64,000 bases of DNA from Ascaphus truei (Eukaryota > Chordata > Amphibia > Anura > Ascaphidae), in the NCBI GenBank assembly GCA_036426205.1, contig CM071587.1, positions 186,001-250,000 of the forward strand, read 5' to 3'. Within the stretch, counting starts at the first letter, position 1. The number at the start of each line of letters is the position of its first letter. The position numbers and the translations under genes were made by a program. This document shows positions 26,214 to 37,805 of the stretch, piece after piece. The notes below the pieces were generated by a model. That model saw only the letters and a list, made by a program, of their open reading frames with translations. It made no database searches and was not told the origin of the DNA.

Positions 26214-27115
26214 TGCTGAGAGCCGGGGCCCAATAGCAAATGCTTCATCCAGCTGTCAACGCCGCCCGCAGCCACCGGGCCTTGGACACATGTCCCGGCT
26301 CTCTCCCCTGTCAGCGGGCCCCCAAGAGCGTGGGCCTCTAGGCTATAGCTACACCACTGGGTACAGTTCTCCAAGTCTGTTGGAACCAGCTGGAAACCAC
26401 ATCCAGCCACCGTTCCTCCACAGCCTGCTGAGGAAGCAGAGCTGCCCTTTCTGAAGGTGTCACTGTTCTGGGGGAGGGGGTGGGGGGGAAATTCCTGGAG
26501 ACTTCTCGGATCGATTCCCAGCACCACAGTTAAGGATATTATATTTTGCCATTCAATATGGATTGTCTAGACTGGAACTAGCCCAGCTAGCCAGTCAGAC
26601 AGTTAGGCTATTATGTTTAGTTTGTCTCCCTGCTGTGGAGTAGACTTTATTTTTATGGTTTTTGTTTTGCCTTAAAGGGACAATACTGTGGTTTTGATGT
26701 AGAAATATAAAAGTTTGTTCAAACCCAAAATACACTCTGTGGACTCTTACTGACCCTATCACGAGGACGTCCTGCCACACCACAAACCCCTTAACTGGGT
26801 TCAATTGGCCACATAATTTTTTTAACCATAACAATTAATCATATTTAACATCCCTGGACCTGGCTAGCAAGTAGCTCCAAACCTGTGAACCTGATCATGC
26901 TGACCGCCGCTCCTGACTCAGTGAGCACTCTTGTGCCCCCTTGTGTTCCCCTTGTGAACCCCTTGTGTTCCCTTTTAGGAAAATACCCTTAGGCCCATCA
27001 CACCCGACCTATACCTAAGACCACTTCCTTCGTAACCTCTCAACATTCCTCCAAATAACAACCTTCAGTAGGTAAAAACTGACTAGTCCACAGCCCTCCA
27101 GCTTTGACAAAATGT
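26214..27115. other. Spacer without recognised feature
   Basis: No gene is recognised. A short repeat of CCCTTGTG(T/A)(T/A)CCC occurs near 26.94-26.98 kb. Confidence 0.5.
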
Positions 27116-28440
27116 ACTGCCAATAACAATCACATCCCATATCACCACCCATGTCAATAACCATCACATTCCATATCAACACTCATACCAGTAACATCAT
27201 ATTCCATATCACCACCCATGCCAATAACATCACATTCCATATCACCCACATCACCTACGCCATAGGCCAATATCATTCTTTTACATATCACTGCCCATCC
27301 AATAACCATCAAATCCCATTCCCTATCACCACTCCATGCAATAACCCTCACATTCCATACACTGCTCATGCCAATAACCCTCACATTCCCAGCACTGCTC
27401 ATGCCAATAACTCTTGCATTCATATCACCCCTCACCGCCCATTCCAATAACCACTCATCCACTCACCGCCCATGCCTATAACTATCCCCATCCATATCAT
27501 CGCCCATGCCAATAACCCACACATTCCATATCATCGCCAATGCCATAACCATCCCATTCCATATAACCACCCATGCCAATAACCCACACATTCCATATTA
27601 CCGCCCATGCCAAACCCTCAATGCCATTACCCCCTCCACGTCCCATGCCAATCAACCCACATTCCATACTCACCCACCCATGCCAATACCATCCCATTCC
27701 ATACACCGCCCACTGCCATAACCCACACATTCCTATTACCCCATGCCACTAAAACCCTCACATTCCATGTCACCCCGACCGCCGCCATGCCAATAACCCT
27801 CACATTCCATGTCACCGCCATGCAACTATCACAATCAATTCCATATCACAGCTCATGCCCATAACCCACACATTCCATATTATCGCCCATGCCAATAACC
27901 CCACATTCCATATCCTCGCCCATGCCAATAACATCCCATTCCATATCACCCCCATGCCAATAACCACCATTCATATTACCTACCCCTTACCGCCCATTCC
28001 AATAACCCTCACATTCCATGTCACCGCCCTGCCATTACCTCCTCATTCCATGTCCCCCCCCGCCCATCCAATAACTATCCACTTCCATATCACAGCTCAT
28101 GCCATAACCCTCACATTCCATATCACTGACGCCCATTCCAATAACCCTCACATTCTATCAGCACTGCCTATACCAATAACCATGACATTCCATATCACCA
28201 CACGCATGCCGAACACCCCATTCCTATCATTGCCCATGCAATAACCTCCCATTCCATATCTGCCCATGCCAATAACCCATTAACTATTCCCAATATATCA
28301 CTGCCTTGCCAATCGCCACCCATTCCATATCACCGACAACATCAATAACCCTAACATTCCATATCACCCACCCCTCACGCCCATCCCAATAACTATCACA
28401 TTCACCACCAGGCCATAACCCTCACACTTTCCCTAATCAC
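27116..28440. repeat. 34-bp minisatellite, block 1
   Basis: Tandem units of about 34 bp contain CATTCCATATCACCGCCCAT and GCCAATAACCCTCA. Many units have single-base losses, so length varies. Confidence 0.9.
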
Positions 28441-28448
28441 CGCCCTCC

Positions 28449-28898
28449 TTTCTTTTCATTTATTTGTTTAATCTTCCTTTCCCTCCTTTTTTCTCTACTT
28501 AATAAATTTTATTGAAAATGTTTTAGGCACGGGGAACAAAAAAAGAAAGGGTGTTGTAGGGGGTGAGGGGGAGCGTTGGAAAACGTCATCATCAATCATC
28601 ATCAGAACAAAGTAATTTGTTACAAATACTATATCAGGTTACAGTGTAATACATATTATGTGGTCCAGTAGGGCCCAGAGGCCCCCGTAGGGGAACCTTG
28701 TGTATCTCGCCATAACTTTAACAGTTTCATAGAAGGGTTCCTTGTTTTAGTTCGCAATTTGTAGCGATGATACTTTTGCCCTGTAGAATGTTCATATGAC
28801 CAAAATCTAGTGTCGAAGTTGGCTGTGGGGTATGATATGCACTTGTGTTCCCAAGTTTTTGTAAACTTGCCTTGATCATGGAGACACCACAGTTATGT
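28449..28898 (-). mobile_element. Duplicate of an L1 3' end, with many indels
   Basis: It matches 30240-30690 almost throughout ('GCACGGGGAACA', 'CAGAACAAAGTAATTTGTTA', 'GTTTTAGTTCGCAATTTGTA') but differs by many single-base gains and losses. It ends abruptly in minisatellite at about 28.9 kb. It is either a local duplication or an assembly artefact. Confidence 0.85.
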
Positions 28899-28899
28899 T

Positions 28900-29275
28900 T
28901 TCAACATATTCCATATCACCACCCATGCCAATAACATCACATTCCATATCACCACCCATGCCAATAATCATTCTTTTACATATCACTGCCCATACCAATA
29001 ACCATCCCATTCCCTATCACCACCCATGCCAATAACCCTCACATTCCATAGCACTGCTCATGCCAATAACCCTCACATTCCATAGCACTGCTCATGCCAA
29101 TAACTCTTGCATTCCATATCACCGCCCATTCCAATAACCACTCAATCCACATCACCGCCCATGCCTATAACTATCCCATTCCATATCATCGCCCATGCCA
29201 ATAACCCACACATTCCATATCATCGCCAATGCCAATAACCATCCCATTCCATATAACCACCCATGCCAATAACCC
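28900..29275. repeat. 34-bp minisatellite, block 2
   Basis: It has the same unit as block 1, with cleaner copies, and repeats the order of block 1 unit variants from about 27.19 kb. Confidence 0.9.
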
Positions 29276-29585
29276 AAGCCCCAACCATTCCCATATTCCC
29301 GACCACTAACCTTACCTATTAAACCCATTATTACGAGCAACAACAAACATTACGCCTCCCCAAAAAAAGTGAATGCAAAATCCCCTTCCCACTAACCTCC
29401 CCATTCTCCTTTCAGCCAATCCCTAAGGGGAAGGTCCCCCGCGCGTCCCATTAGAAGGGAAAATTCCCATGCCCCCTCACCTTCCCTATCGCCCCCCCAG
29501 TGCCCCTACTCCATCCCCTTGCCCGTCCTCGCCCTCCCTTCCACCTAAACCCCGCCCCCTCCCATTATTCCGCTCCCAACCATCC
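29276..29585. other. C/A-rich degraded stretch inside the minisatellite
   Basis: The 34-bp pattern is lost and the sequence turns irregular and C-rich. It looks like low-quality consensus or a badly decayed array. No feature is supported. Confidence 0.5.
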
Positions 29586-30236
29586 GCCAATAACCCTCAC
29601 ATTCCATGTCACCGCCCATGCCAATAACTATCACATTCCATATCACAGCTCATGCCAATAACCCACACATTCCATATTATCGCCCATGCCAATAACCCAC
29701 ACATTCCATATCCTCGCCCATGCCAATAACCATCCCATTCCATATCACCGCCCATGCCAATAACCCACACATTCCATATTATCCTACCCCTTACCGCCCA
29801 TGCCAATAACCCTCACATTCCATGTCACCGCCCATGCCAATTACCCTCACATTCCATGTCACCGCCCATGCCAATAACTATCACATTCCATATCACAGCT
29901 CATGCCAATAACCCTCACATTCCATATCACTGCCCATTCCAATAACCCTCACATTCTATAGCACTGCCTATACCAATAACCATGACATTCCATATCACCA
30001 CCCATGCCAATAACCATCCCATTCCATATCATTGCCCATGCCAATAACCATCCCATTCCATATCATTGCCCATGCCAATAACCCTCACATTCCATATCAC
30101 TGCCTATGCCAATCGCCACCCATTCCATATCACCGACAACATCAATAACCCTCACATTCCATATCACCGCCCATCCCAATAACTATCACATTCACCACCC
30201 AGGCCAATAACCCTCACATTCCATATCACCGCCCTC
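29586..30236. repeat. 34-bp minisatellite, block 3
   Basis: It consists of regular 34-bp units, again matching the unit order of the end of block 1 (27.78-28.44 kb). Confidence 0.9.
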
Positions 30237-30239
30237 CTT

Positions 30240-32359
30240 TCTTTTCATTTATTTGTTTAATCTTCTTTCCCCTTTTTTCTCCACTTAAATTTTTATTGAA
30301 AATGTTTGTAGGCACGGGGAACATAAAAAAGAAAAGGGTAGTTGTAGGGGGGTGAGGGGGAGCGTTGGAAACGGTCATCATCAATCATCATCAGAACAAA
30401 GTAATTTGTTACAAATACTATATCAGGTTACAGTGTATATACATATTATGTGGTCCAGTAGGCCCAGAGGCCCCCGTAGGGGAACGCTTGTGTATCTCGC
30501 CATAACTTTAACAGTTTCATGAAGGGTTCCTTGTTTTAGTTCGCAATTTGTAGCGATGATACTTTTGCCCTGTAGGAATGTTCATATGACCATGAAATCT
30601 AGGTGCGAAGTTGGCTGTGGGTATGATATGCACTTGGTTCCCAAGTTTTTGTAAACTTGCCCATTGAATCATGGAGACACACAGTTATGTTTTCCATGTA
30701 CATTATTTCCACATCCTGGTAAGGATGGAGGACATTTCAGAAGCAGATTGCTACCAGTTAGCCGCAATCATACATCTGGTGGCAGAAAACAGAAGGGTAA
30801 TATGTTTCCCTTGGTATTTACAAATCCCTGGAATTGGTCTATTCAGCAGCATTGCCCAAGAGTTGGATGTCAGACTCAGCCCTAAAATTCTGTTTATATG
30901 GCATAGATTTGGGTCCATATACGTGTATGTTTAATCTCCTCTCCTTCCCACCATGTGCAAGAAGCCCCCCACCTCTCCACACTTTCTGAAACACAGCAGG
31001 GAGGTCGGTACATCTTATTTAGCCTTTTCAGGGTACGATATTAACGAAAGAGAAGCTTACAGCTATTTCCTTTCATTAGTATGCTCAAATAGAACTTTCG
31101 AATGGATTCCCATATTTCTGCTCAGTCATCCCTCTCCAGATATTCTCCCAGCTCCTCCTCCCACTGCCTCAAATAGAGCAGTTTGTTGTCTAGCTCTGTT
31201 AATAGGAAGGTTTGGGATGAGATCATACCTTTCGCATATGGGTCCGTATGTGTTAGAGGAGCTGGGTTTGCCCAAGAAGTAGGAGGAGTTGAAGTGCCTC
31301 TGTTGAAGGCATCAAAACATTTCTCTTGTACTGTATGTCCTTTATGTTTGTCTATGATTTCTGCAAATGTACGTAGTGTGTCAAAATAAAACAGTAGGTC
31401 TCTTATTCTTGTGAACCTCCTCTCTTTCCACCATGAGAAGTCTGCCTCTGTTATTCCTGGGTTACAGGGTGGGTTCTTGAATAAGGGGGTCATGTTTGTG
31501 TTCTTTGTAGTCAACTTATATTTATATGTGTGTCCCGGTGTATGAGAGAGTATGATAATATAGGGTGTACTTTGGTAATTGGTGCTCTGTGTTTGGGGAG
31601 TATCCAGAGTAAGGATTTCGAGGTCTGGGGTTTTATCTCCTAGGACTCTGTTAATTCACATCTGTTTTTTTTATTTTTTTAAATCAGATAAATGCCATAG
31701 AGTGAGTTTGTTAATTCTGGCCACCCTATAATAAGCAAGCAGATTTGGCAGTGCTAGTCTTCCAGCAGGTATTGGTCTATATAGAGGGGTCCTTTTAATT
31801 CTTGTTTTTTATTTTCCCAGATAAAGTCCGATATTCCCCTCTGGAGATGTTCCAGTTCTTTGAGATTGATTGGGATTGGGAGAGAGTGAAACAAATATAG
31901 CAGTCTGGGAAGCAAGTTCATTTTGACCAAGTGTATCCTACCTATCCAAAAGATTGGGTACTTAGCCCATTGATTAGATCCTCCTGCAAGCTTCTAAATA
32001 ATAAGGGATAGTTGTATGTATACAAAGAGTATACTAATTTGCCCAATTTTACTTCTAAGTATGGTAGAGAGGGTTTTTGCCAGGAAAGATCAAAATTGAG
32101 GGAGATTAGTTTAGTCACTGGGTGCGGTATATTTATACTCAAGGCTTCGGACTTTGAATTGTTCACTTTGAAGCCCAATATTGTCTCGAATTTAACTAGT
32201 AATTCAAACAAATTTGGTAGAGAGGTCATTGTCATAATTAGGGTAAGGAGGATATCATCGGCAAACAGGCTAGTTTTGTATTCATTTTTGCTTATATACT
32301 GTATTACCCTGATTTGTTTGTGTTCATTCTAAAGGCATTGGCTAATGGCTTGGGGCTCA
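30240..32359 (-). mobile_element. L1-type LINE, 3' part (ORF2 C-terminal half and 3' UTR)
   Basis: On the minus strand the RT segment reads SLPNLFELLVKFETILGFKV, then NNSKSEALSI, a standard L1 ORF2 phrase just after the FADD box (the phrase KTSLFADDILL is readable near 32.26 kb). A C-terminal piece at 31122-31514 (ERRFTRIRDLL...) follows, then an A-rich 3' end near 30285. Stops and frameshifts make it inactive. Its 5' continuation is at 42974-43540. Confidence 0.85.
32348..32359. repeat. 12-bp target-site duplication, left
   Basis: GGCTTGGGGCTC is identical to 42974-42985. The two copies bracket the nested L2/CR1-like LINE, and joining the L1 across one copy keeps the L1 reading frame. Confidence 0.7.
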
Positions 32360-33565
32360 ACGCACCGAGCAAGAAGAAGGCAGGTATAATGGGCAGCTCT
32401 GTCTAGTGCATTTTCAAATTTGCACAAGGTCTGACAACCATTCCTTGCTAGACTGGATTCTCTCCTCAAAACCAGCAGAATCCAATCCCCTGGCATCCTT
32501 CCTGACATTTTCAGAGACGATGCAATAGTATACTGTGTAAGGAAAATTAAACCACCCCAATTAAGCCCTAAAGTTCTCCTGACTAGAACATTTAGAAACT
32601 TTAACCCACAACAGTTTCTGGCTGACCTTAACAACTGCCCTTGGTACAGAATCTATTTAATTCTTGACCCCTATTCTGCGCTCGACTATTTCCAATCTGA
32701 GTTCTTAAAACTCTGTGATACCCATGCCCCACTACGCAGAATAAGAGTACGGGTGTCCCACCTTCCATGGGTTACAATGACCTTATAGTGCACTACAATT
32801 TCAGGGATGCCTTGTGTAAAAGCTATAAAGTAACCGGCACTACCAAGGATCTTAATAACTACAGATGCCTGCGGAATATGTGCACTAGACAAACAAGACA
32901 TGTAAAAGCACAATATTACTCTGACAATTTTCGCCAGAATACATCAAACCCAGCTAACTTCTGGAAGGTTATCCACAATATATACCAGCCTGCTAGCCAT
33001 CAACAACCAAGTAATATAACTAAGGAGGATATTACTCTGACAAATCCCACAGACATTGCAAATGCATTCAATGATTATTTTGTGGGGTGTGCTACTAACG
33101 TATTAGTGAAACGCAACCCAAACCACAAACATGAACCTCATTCTGAGAGTACCCCTATAGCCCGACTCTCTCCCAACACTGCTCACAATTTTTTATTTGT
33201 CCCAGTATCTGAAGAGGAGATTACACAAGCGCTCCTCAAATTAAAACTAAGTAGCCAATGTAGACCTGATTTACTGCAATCTAAGTTCCTAAGACTTGGT
33301 GCCCCAACCATTGCCAAACCAATTGCTTCCATAGTAAACTCTATTCTGTCTGCAGGTCATATCCCTAAGACCTGGAAAACTGCCAGAGTTGTCCCAATCT
33401 TCAAAAGTGGGGACAAAAACACTGTCTCAAACTACAGGCCAATCCCTCTACTCCCAATACTATCCAAAGTCATGGAAAATGTGTTTACTCCCAATTAAGC
33501 GATTACTATAACAAGACAAATTTCCCTAGCCAATTCCAATCTGATCTCAGTCCATGTTCCATAGT
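32360..33565 (+). mobile_element. L2/CR1-clade LINE, ORF2 part 1 (linker and RT start)
   Basis: The frame holds FNPQQFLADLNNCPWYRIYL, then LKLCDTHAPLRRIRVR (end of the EN region). After a frameshift near 32790 come RCLRNMCTRQTRHVKAQYYS, NPANFWKVIHNIYQP and finally GHIPKTWKTARVVPIFKSGD with NYRPI. The last is the RT motif 1-2 region. The reading is cut after QLSDYYNKTNFPSQFQSDLS near 33550. The element resumes at 40260. Confidence 0.85.
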
Positions 33566-33618
33566 CTAAGTCCCTGCACATGTCTCAGTTCCTGCTCCCC
33601 TGTCCTGCTCCTGCCTTC

Positions 33619-33804
33619 CTGTTGCTGAACCCTTCTTGTGACCCTGACCACGCTACCTGCCGCCTGCCTCCGACCTCTGCTTGTAAACCCGACCACGCTG
33701 CCTGCTGCCTGCCTCCGACCTCAGCCTGTGACCCCAACAATCCTTGCCCCCTCTGCTGTCCTGGCCACCGAGGTCCTACCCGCTCCCGGAGTCCCTCGTG
33801 ACAG
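33619..33804. repeat. Direct repeat flanking the coiled-coil block, left
   Basis: About 186 bp including CTTGTGACCCTGACCACGCT, CTGCCTCCGACCTC and GGCCACCGAGGTCCTAC. It matches 40075-40259 with roughly 85-90 percent identity by eye. Two sub-units of about 45 bp lie inside it. Confidence 0.85.
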
Positions 33805-34633
33805 AAAACAAAGGCCACTTCTGGACCTCACTGGAACAGATCCATCACCTGCCTGCTTCAGCAGTCCCCTTCCGCAAGATAAGTGGTTTGAGGATAAGTG
33901 CTTTTTTTTGTGTTTGAAAATCTCATTTGGGATCCTGAAGGGTTTAGTTGCCACAAAGGGTTCTGCAGGATTTTTTGTGCCACTTTTCTCCTTGAGAATT
34001 CCATTTAAAAAAAAGCCTTCCCTGCAGTACCTGTTATCGCCATTTCAGACTCTCAGACGCATTCCCTGGACAAGGCTTGCCCCTCCCTGCATTTCTGGGT
34101 CAGCCACTGCAGATTTGCAGACTTACATTTCTAAAGACAGATTTGCTTTTGATTTCTTTTCTTAGCCATACCACTGCTGGTTCTCAGGTTCCATTTCCAA
34201 AAGACAAAAGTGCTGCCATTATTTTTTTCTGCATGCTGTGATTCCCTCGATCTGTGATATTCCTATGCTTGAGTCTAAAGTTTTCAGCTGTTACTGCAAG
34301 TTTCTCTGTTTTAGTTTCTCGCAATTTGTGATATTCTTATGCTTGATTCTAAAAGTTTCAGATGTTACTGCAAGTTTCTCTGTCTTAGTTTCTCGCAACC
34401 TGTGCTATTCCTATGCCTAATTCTAAAGCTTCAGATATAACTGCAAATTTCTGTCTATGGTTTTCCCTGCAATTTATGATATTTCTGTGACTGATGCTAA
34501 GGTCTCAAATCTAAGATCAGCTCTCCTATCTTTGTCTCCCTGTTGTGCCTAATATCTCTGTTGTTCATTCCAATGCTTCTGCTTTAAAAACACATTTCCT
34601 CTTTACTGGCTTCTTGGGAAGTTTGGTTTCCCC

Positions 34634-35134
34634 ATGTCTGAAGCTATGGCTCCCACTTTGAAAACAGTCTTGAGCAATAAATGTGAACATAGTACCACTG
34701 ATTCCTCAGAGTTTCTCAAGGCAAAGAGAAAGAAGAAAAAGAAGGGTGTCTGTTCAATTATAGTAGAAGTTGCAGAAGGAATTAAGGATGAAACTTCAAC
34801 ATCAGGAAAGCCTGCGTTAGAAAGAGACAAGGATTTGCTGCAGCCTAAGGTGACCAGCAGAATCGTTCCACGAGTAGTGGAAAAGAAAGTGGATGCCCTT
34901 AACCAAGGTAAAGATGTCTTAACTCAGGCACTTCAATCTGCAGGGAAAGAGATTGATTGCCTCTACGGACGACTAGATAAAGAGCATGAGGCCAAGGCTG
35001 TACTACAAAAATGTCTGTCCTCAGCTATTGCTAAATGCGTTTTACAGGCGAAAGAAAAGCATCAGTTAGAGAGTGACATGGTGATCATGTCAAGTAAGCT
35101 GGAGAAGGTATACACCGATGCTGTATTAAACTAA
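34634..35134 (+). pseudogene. Coiled-coil protein copy A, 5' part
   Basis: It reads MSEAMAPTLKTVL, then a Ser/Thr stretch, a basic cluster (LKAKRKKKKKGVCS), and an acidic/hydrophobic heptad region (ALQSAGKEIDCLYGRLDKEH, then KCVLQAKEKHQLESD). It is open for 166 codons but loses homology to copy B after TDA and stops. It is probably a broken duplicate. The family is not recognised; it resembles long coiled-coil host proteins. Confidence 0.6.
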
Positions 35135-36110
35135 AATGTGGACTGACTGCTCAATCCCGTGTGCCAAAAATGTTGTTAGTAATAACTTTGGTGCAAAGAG
35201 ACAAATCAATTATTGCTTAAACCAAACAGTGAGATAAAGAAGTCACTAAACAGTCCCTATAACTTTCACTCTAAGTACATTTATGATATTAGAGATATAA
35301 TAATCTTAGAGAATATAAATATTCCCACATAGAGAATGTCAATTATATTATAATAAATCTCATATGTACCACTGATAACATAAAAATAATAAAGTTTTAT
35401 TTCACACAAATGTCATCATTAAGTGATATAATTATTTACAGAGTAATAAAATCCCCAGTGGAGAGACTGTTAAATGGGTGTTCACTTTGCCCAGATAGGT
35501 AAGTACTCTTAATAGTGCTCTAACGGAACCATATTCCCATTATGGTAATTCTCCTCAGAGATAGGTATATCCATGTGGCATCAATGTTAGGTGTATGTTG
35601 TCAAAACACAGTTATGGGATAAAGGAGATATCCTATGTTACTACTAATATAAACATAGCATGATGTAACATGCAGCTGGAACCTGTATTGATAGATATAT
35701 CAATACACTGAACTCCTAGTGTTGTAATCCTAATTGGTTAATTCAATACAATTGCGGAGAGTCAAACCACAGCCTGCCACCAATTAAACGCTGTTAGATC
35801 ATATCATCATAAATTCAGCTGATAAAATAGCTCACCAAAATCATTAGATAGGTAGTACAGACATTTAAATCGCTAGTGAATTAGCTACTATAATAGCATC
35901 AAAATATACACAGTGTATCAGTAACCAGCAAATCCTTGTTGGTGATGCAATATAGCGATTAATGTATCAATAGAAAGCCACTGTATCTAAATCTGCAAAG
36001 ACAGCTGTATAAGATATAGCACATAGAGGCTATAGAGTCTCAGTATTTGTGTTGTTAACAGATAGGCTTCTATTACTGTTGTTAGAAAATCAAACAGTCC
36101 GCATATACAT
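35135..36110. other. AT-rich spacer between copies A and B
   Basis: No gene is recognised. The stretch is AT-rich, with weakly repeated ATAGATAT-type phrases. Confidence 0.5.
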
Positions 36111-36111
36111 A

Positions 36112-37366
36112 ATACTAGCTGATGTACCCGGCGTTGCCAGGGATTTAATTTTCCCACTCCCCCTCTCTCTCCGCTCCCCCTCTTCATAGCTGCGTTCCCC
36201 CCCACCCCTGCGTTTACATGTTCGATCTCCCCCCCCCTTTCACAGCTCGCCCCCCCTCCTTTCACAGATCCTTTCACCCCCCCCCTTCACAGCTCCAATT
36301 CCCCCCCCCCCTTGATCACGGGCTGTGACTGGGTGGGTGGGAGGCAGTGACTGGGTGGGTGGGTGGTAGGGAGGCAGTGACTGGGTGGGTGGCAATGACT
36401 GGGTGGGAGGCAGTGACTAAGTGACTGGATGGATGGGAGGCAGTCACTTAGGAGGCAGTGACTTGGCAGTGACTTGGCAGTGACTGAGTTGTGAGGCAGT
36501 GACTTAGGCGGTGGGTGTAGCAGTGACTGGGTGGATGGGTGGGAGGCAGTGACTTGGTAGGCAGTGACTTGGGTGGGTGAGAGGTAGTGACTTGGTTGGG
36601 TGGGTTGCAGTGACTTAGGTAGTGACTTGGTGGGTGGGTGGGATGCAGTGACTGGGTGGGAGGCAAAGACTAGGTAGGTGGGAGGCAGTGGGTGGGGGAA
36701 GTGACTGGGTGTGTGGGAGACACTGGTTGGGTGACAGTGACTGGGTGGGTGACAGTGACCGGGCATGGCGGCGCAGGTGCTGGCAGCGCGTGTGGAGGCT
36801 AGAAGAGCCAGGTTTGGATGAGGCGGGGGGGTAGTTTTGGTGATGCGGCAGCTGGGGATCTTGCGGAGCGGCGGCGCGGGTGCTGTCGCCGCGTGTGGAG
36901 GGGAGAAGAGCTGAGTTTGGGTGAGCCGGGTGGGGGGGGAAGTAGGGTAGTTTTGGTGATGCGACTGCTGGGGATCTTGCGGAGCGGAGTCGCGCTGCGG
37001 CGCGGGTGCTGACGGTGCATGTGGAGGGGAGAAGAGCCTGGTTTGGTGAGGAGGGGGGGGGGGTAGTTTTGTGATGCGGCGGCTGGGGATGTTGCGGAAC
37101 AGAGAGGTGAGAAGCGCAGGGTTTGTCTGAGGCGTGCTGGGGGTAGTTTGGGTGAAGGGGTGGCAGGTGGAGGTGAGGCGGCTTTGGCTGAGGCAGGTCA
37201 GGATGGTATGGGGGCACGGCGTGTGGCTCTCACACAGTGTGAGGAGGCTGTGAGGGTGAGGGCATGCGTAGCCATGTTGCTGATGTCACCCCACCCTGCT
37301 GGCCAATCACAGCGTGTGCACAAACCCACACACAACCAAACTTTCAATTTTATATATATAGATATT
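36112..37366. mobile_element. ACTAGCTG...TATATATAGAT bounded repeat with internal minisatellites
   Basis: The left edge reads ACTAGCTGATGTACCCGGCG and the right edge CAATTTTATATATATAGAT. I recall this pair of edges from dispersed repeats of several animals; the class is uncertain. Inside are a (GTGACTGGGTGGGTGGGAGG)n-like array (36.32-36.77 kb) and three diverged units of about 110-120 bp (36.78-37.14 kb) with GGTAGTTTTGGTGATGCG. No protein is supported. Confidence 0.55.
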
Positions 37367-37805
37367 GTTTCGCTAGCAAGTGGTTTTTTAGTAGCTAATC
37401 AGTTAAATGATTGCTATCTCTGCAAAAGCCACTCAGCCTATACCCATAGAGGTGAGTGTTACCAATATAACCAATACAGCACGTTAGATGTTAAATACAA
37501 ATAGTGCCAATGTACATAGTTACAACACTGCCCACATTGTTCTTGACCATTTGAGCCAACACTATACCAATATTAATAGTATGCAGCCGCACCGCAGTAT
37601 CTGTGGCTATGAGCGAACTTTGCCACTTGTATTAGTAGCTGTGACGGATAGCGTTAGATGGTAAAACATTTCATGTTAATGTGTTGGCTATATGATCCTC
37701 CAAGTGTAAGTAACAAATACAACCTGCTCTCTGGTGTAAGTATTTCTTCCGACAACAGCAGTCTGTCTCACATGTGATGCCACCATCGTGGCGTCGGTAA
37801 AAGGT
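37367..37805. other. Spacer before coiled-coil copy B
   Basis: No gene is recognised. Confidence 0.5.

Noticed and set aside
27151..28244. Plus-strand ORFs of ITFHITTHANN type
   Set aside because: They translate the 34-bp minisatellite in shifting frames; indels break every frame.
36287..37217. Pro/His-rich minus-strand ORFs of 159 and 200 codons
   Set aside because: They lie in GTGACTGGGTGG-type and GC-rich tandem repeats within a mobile element.
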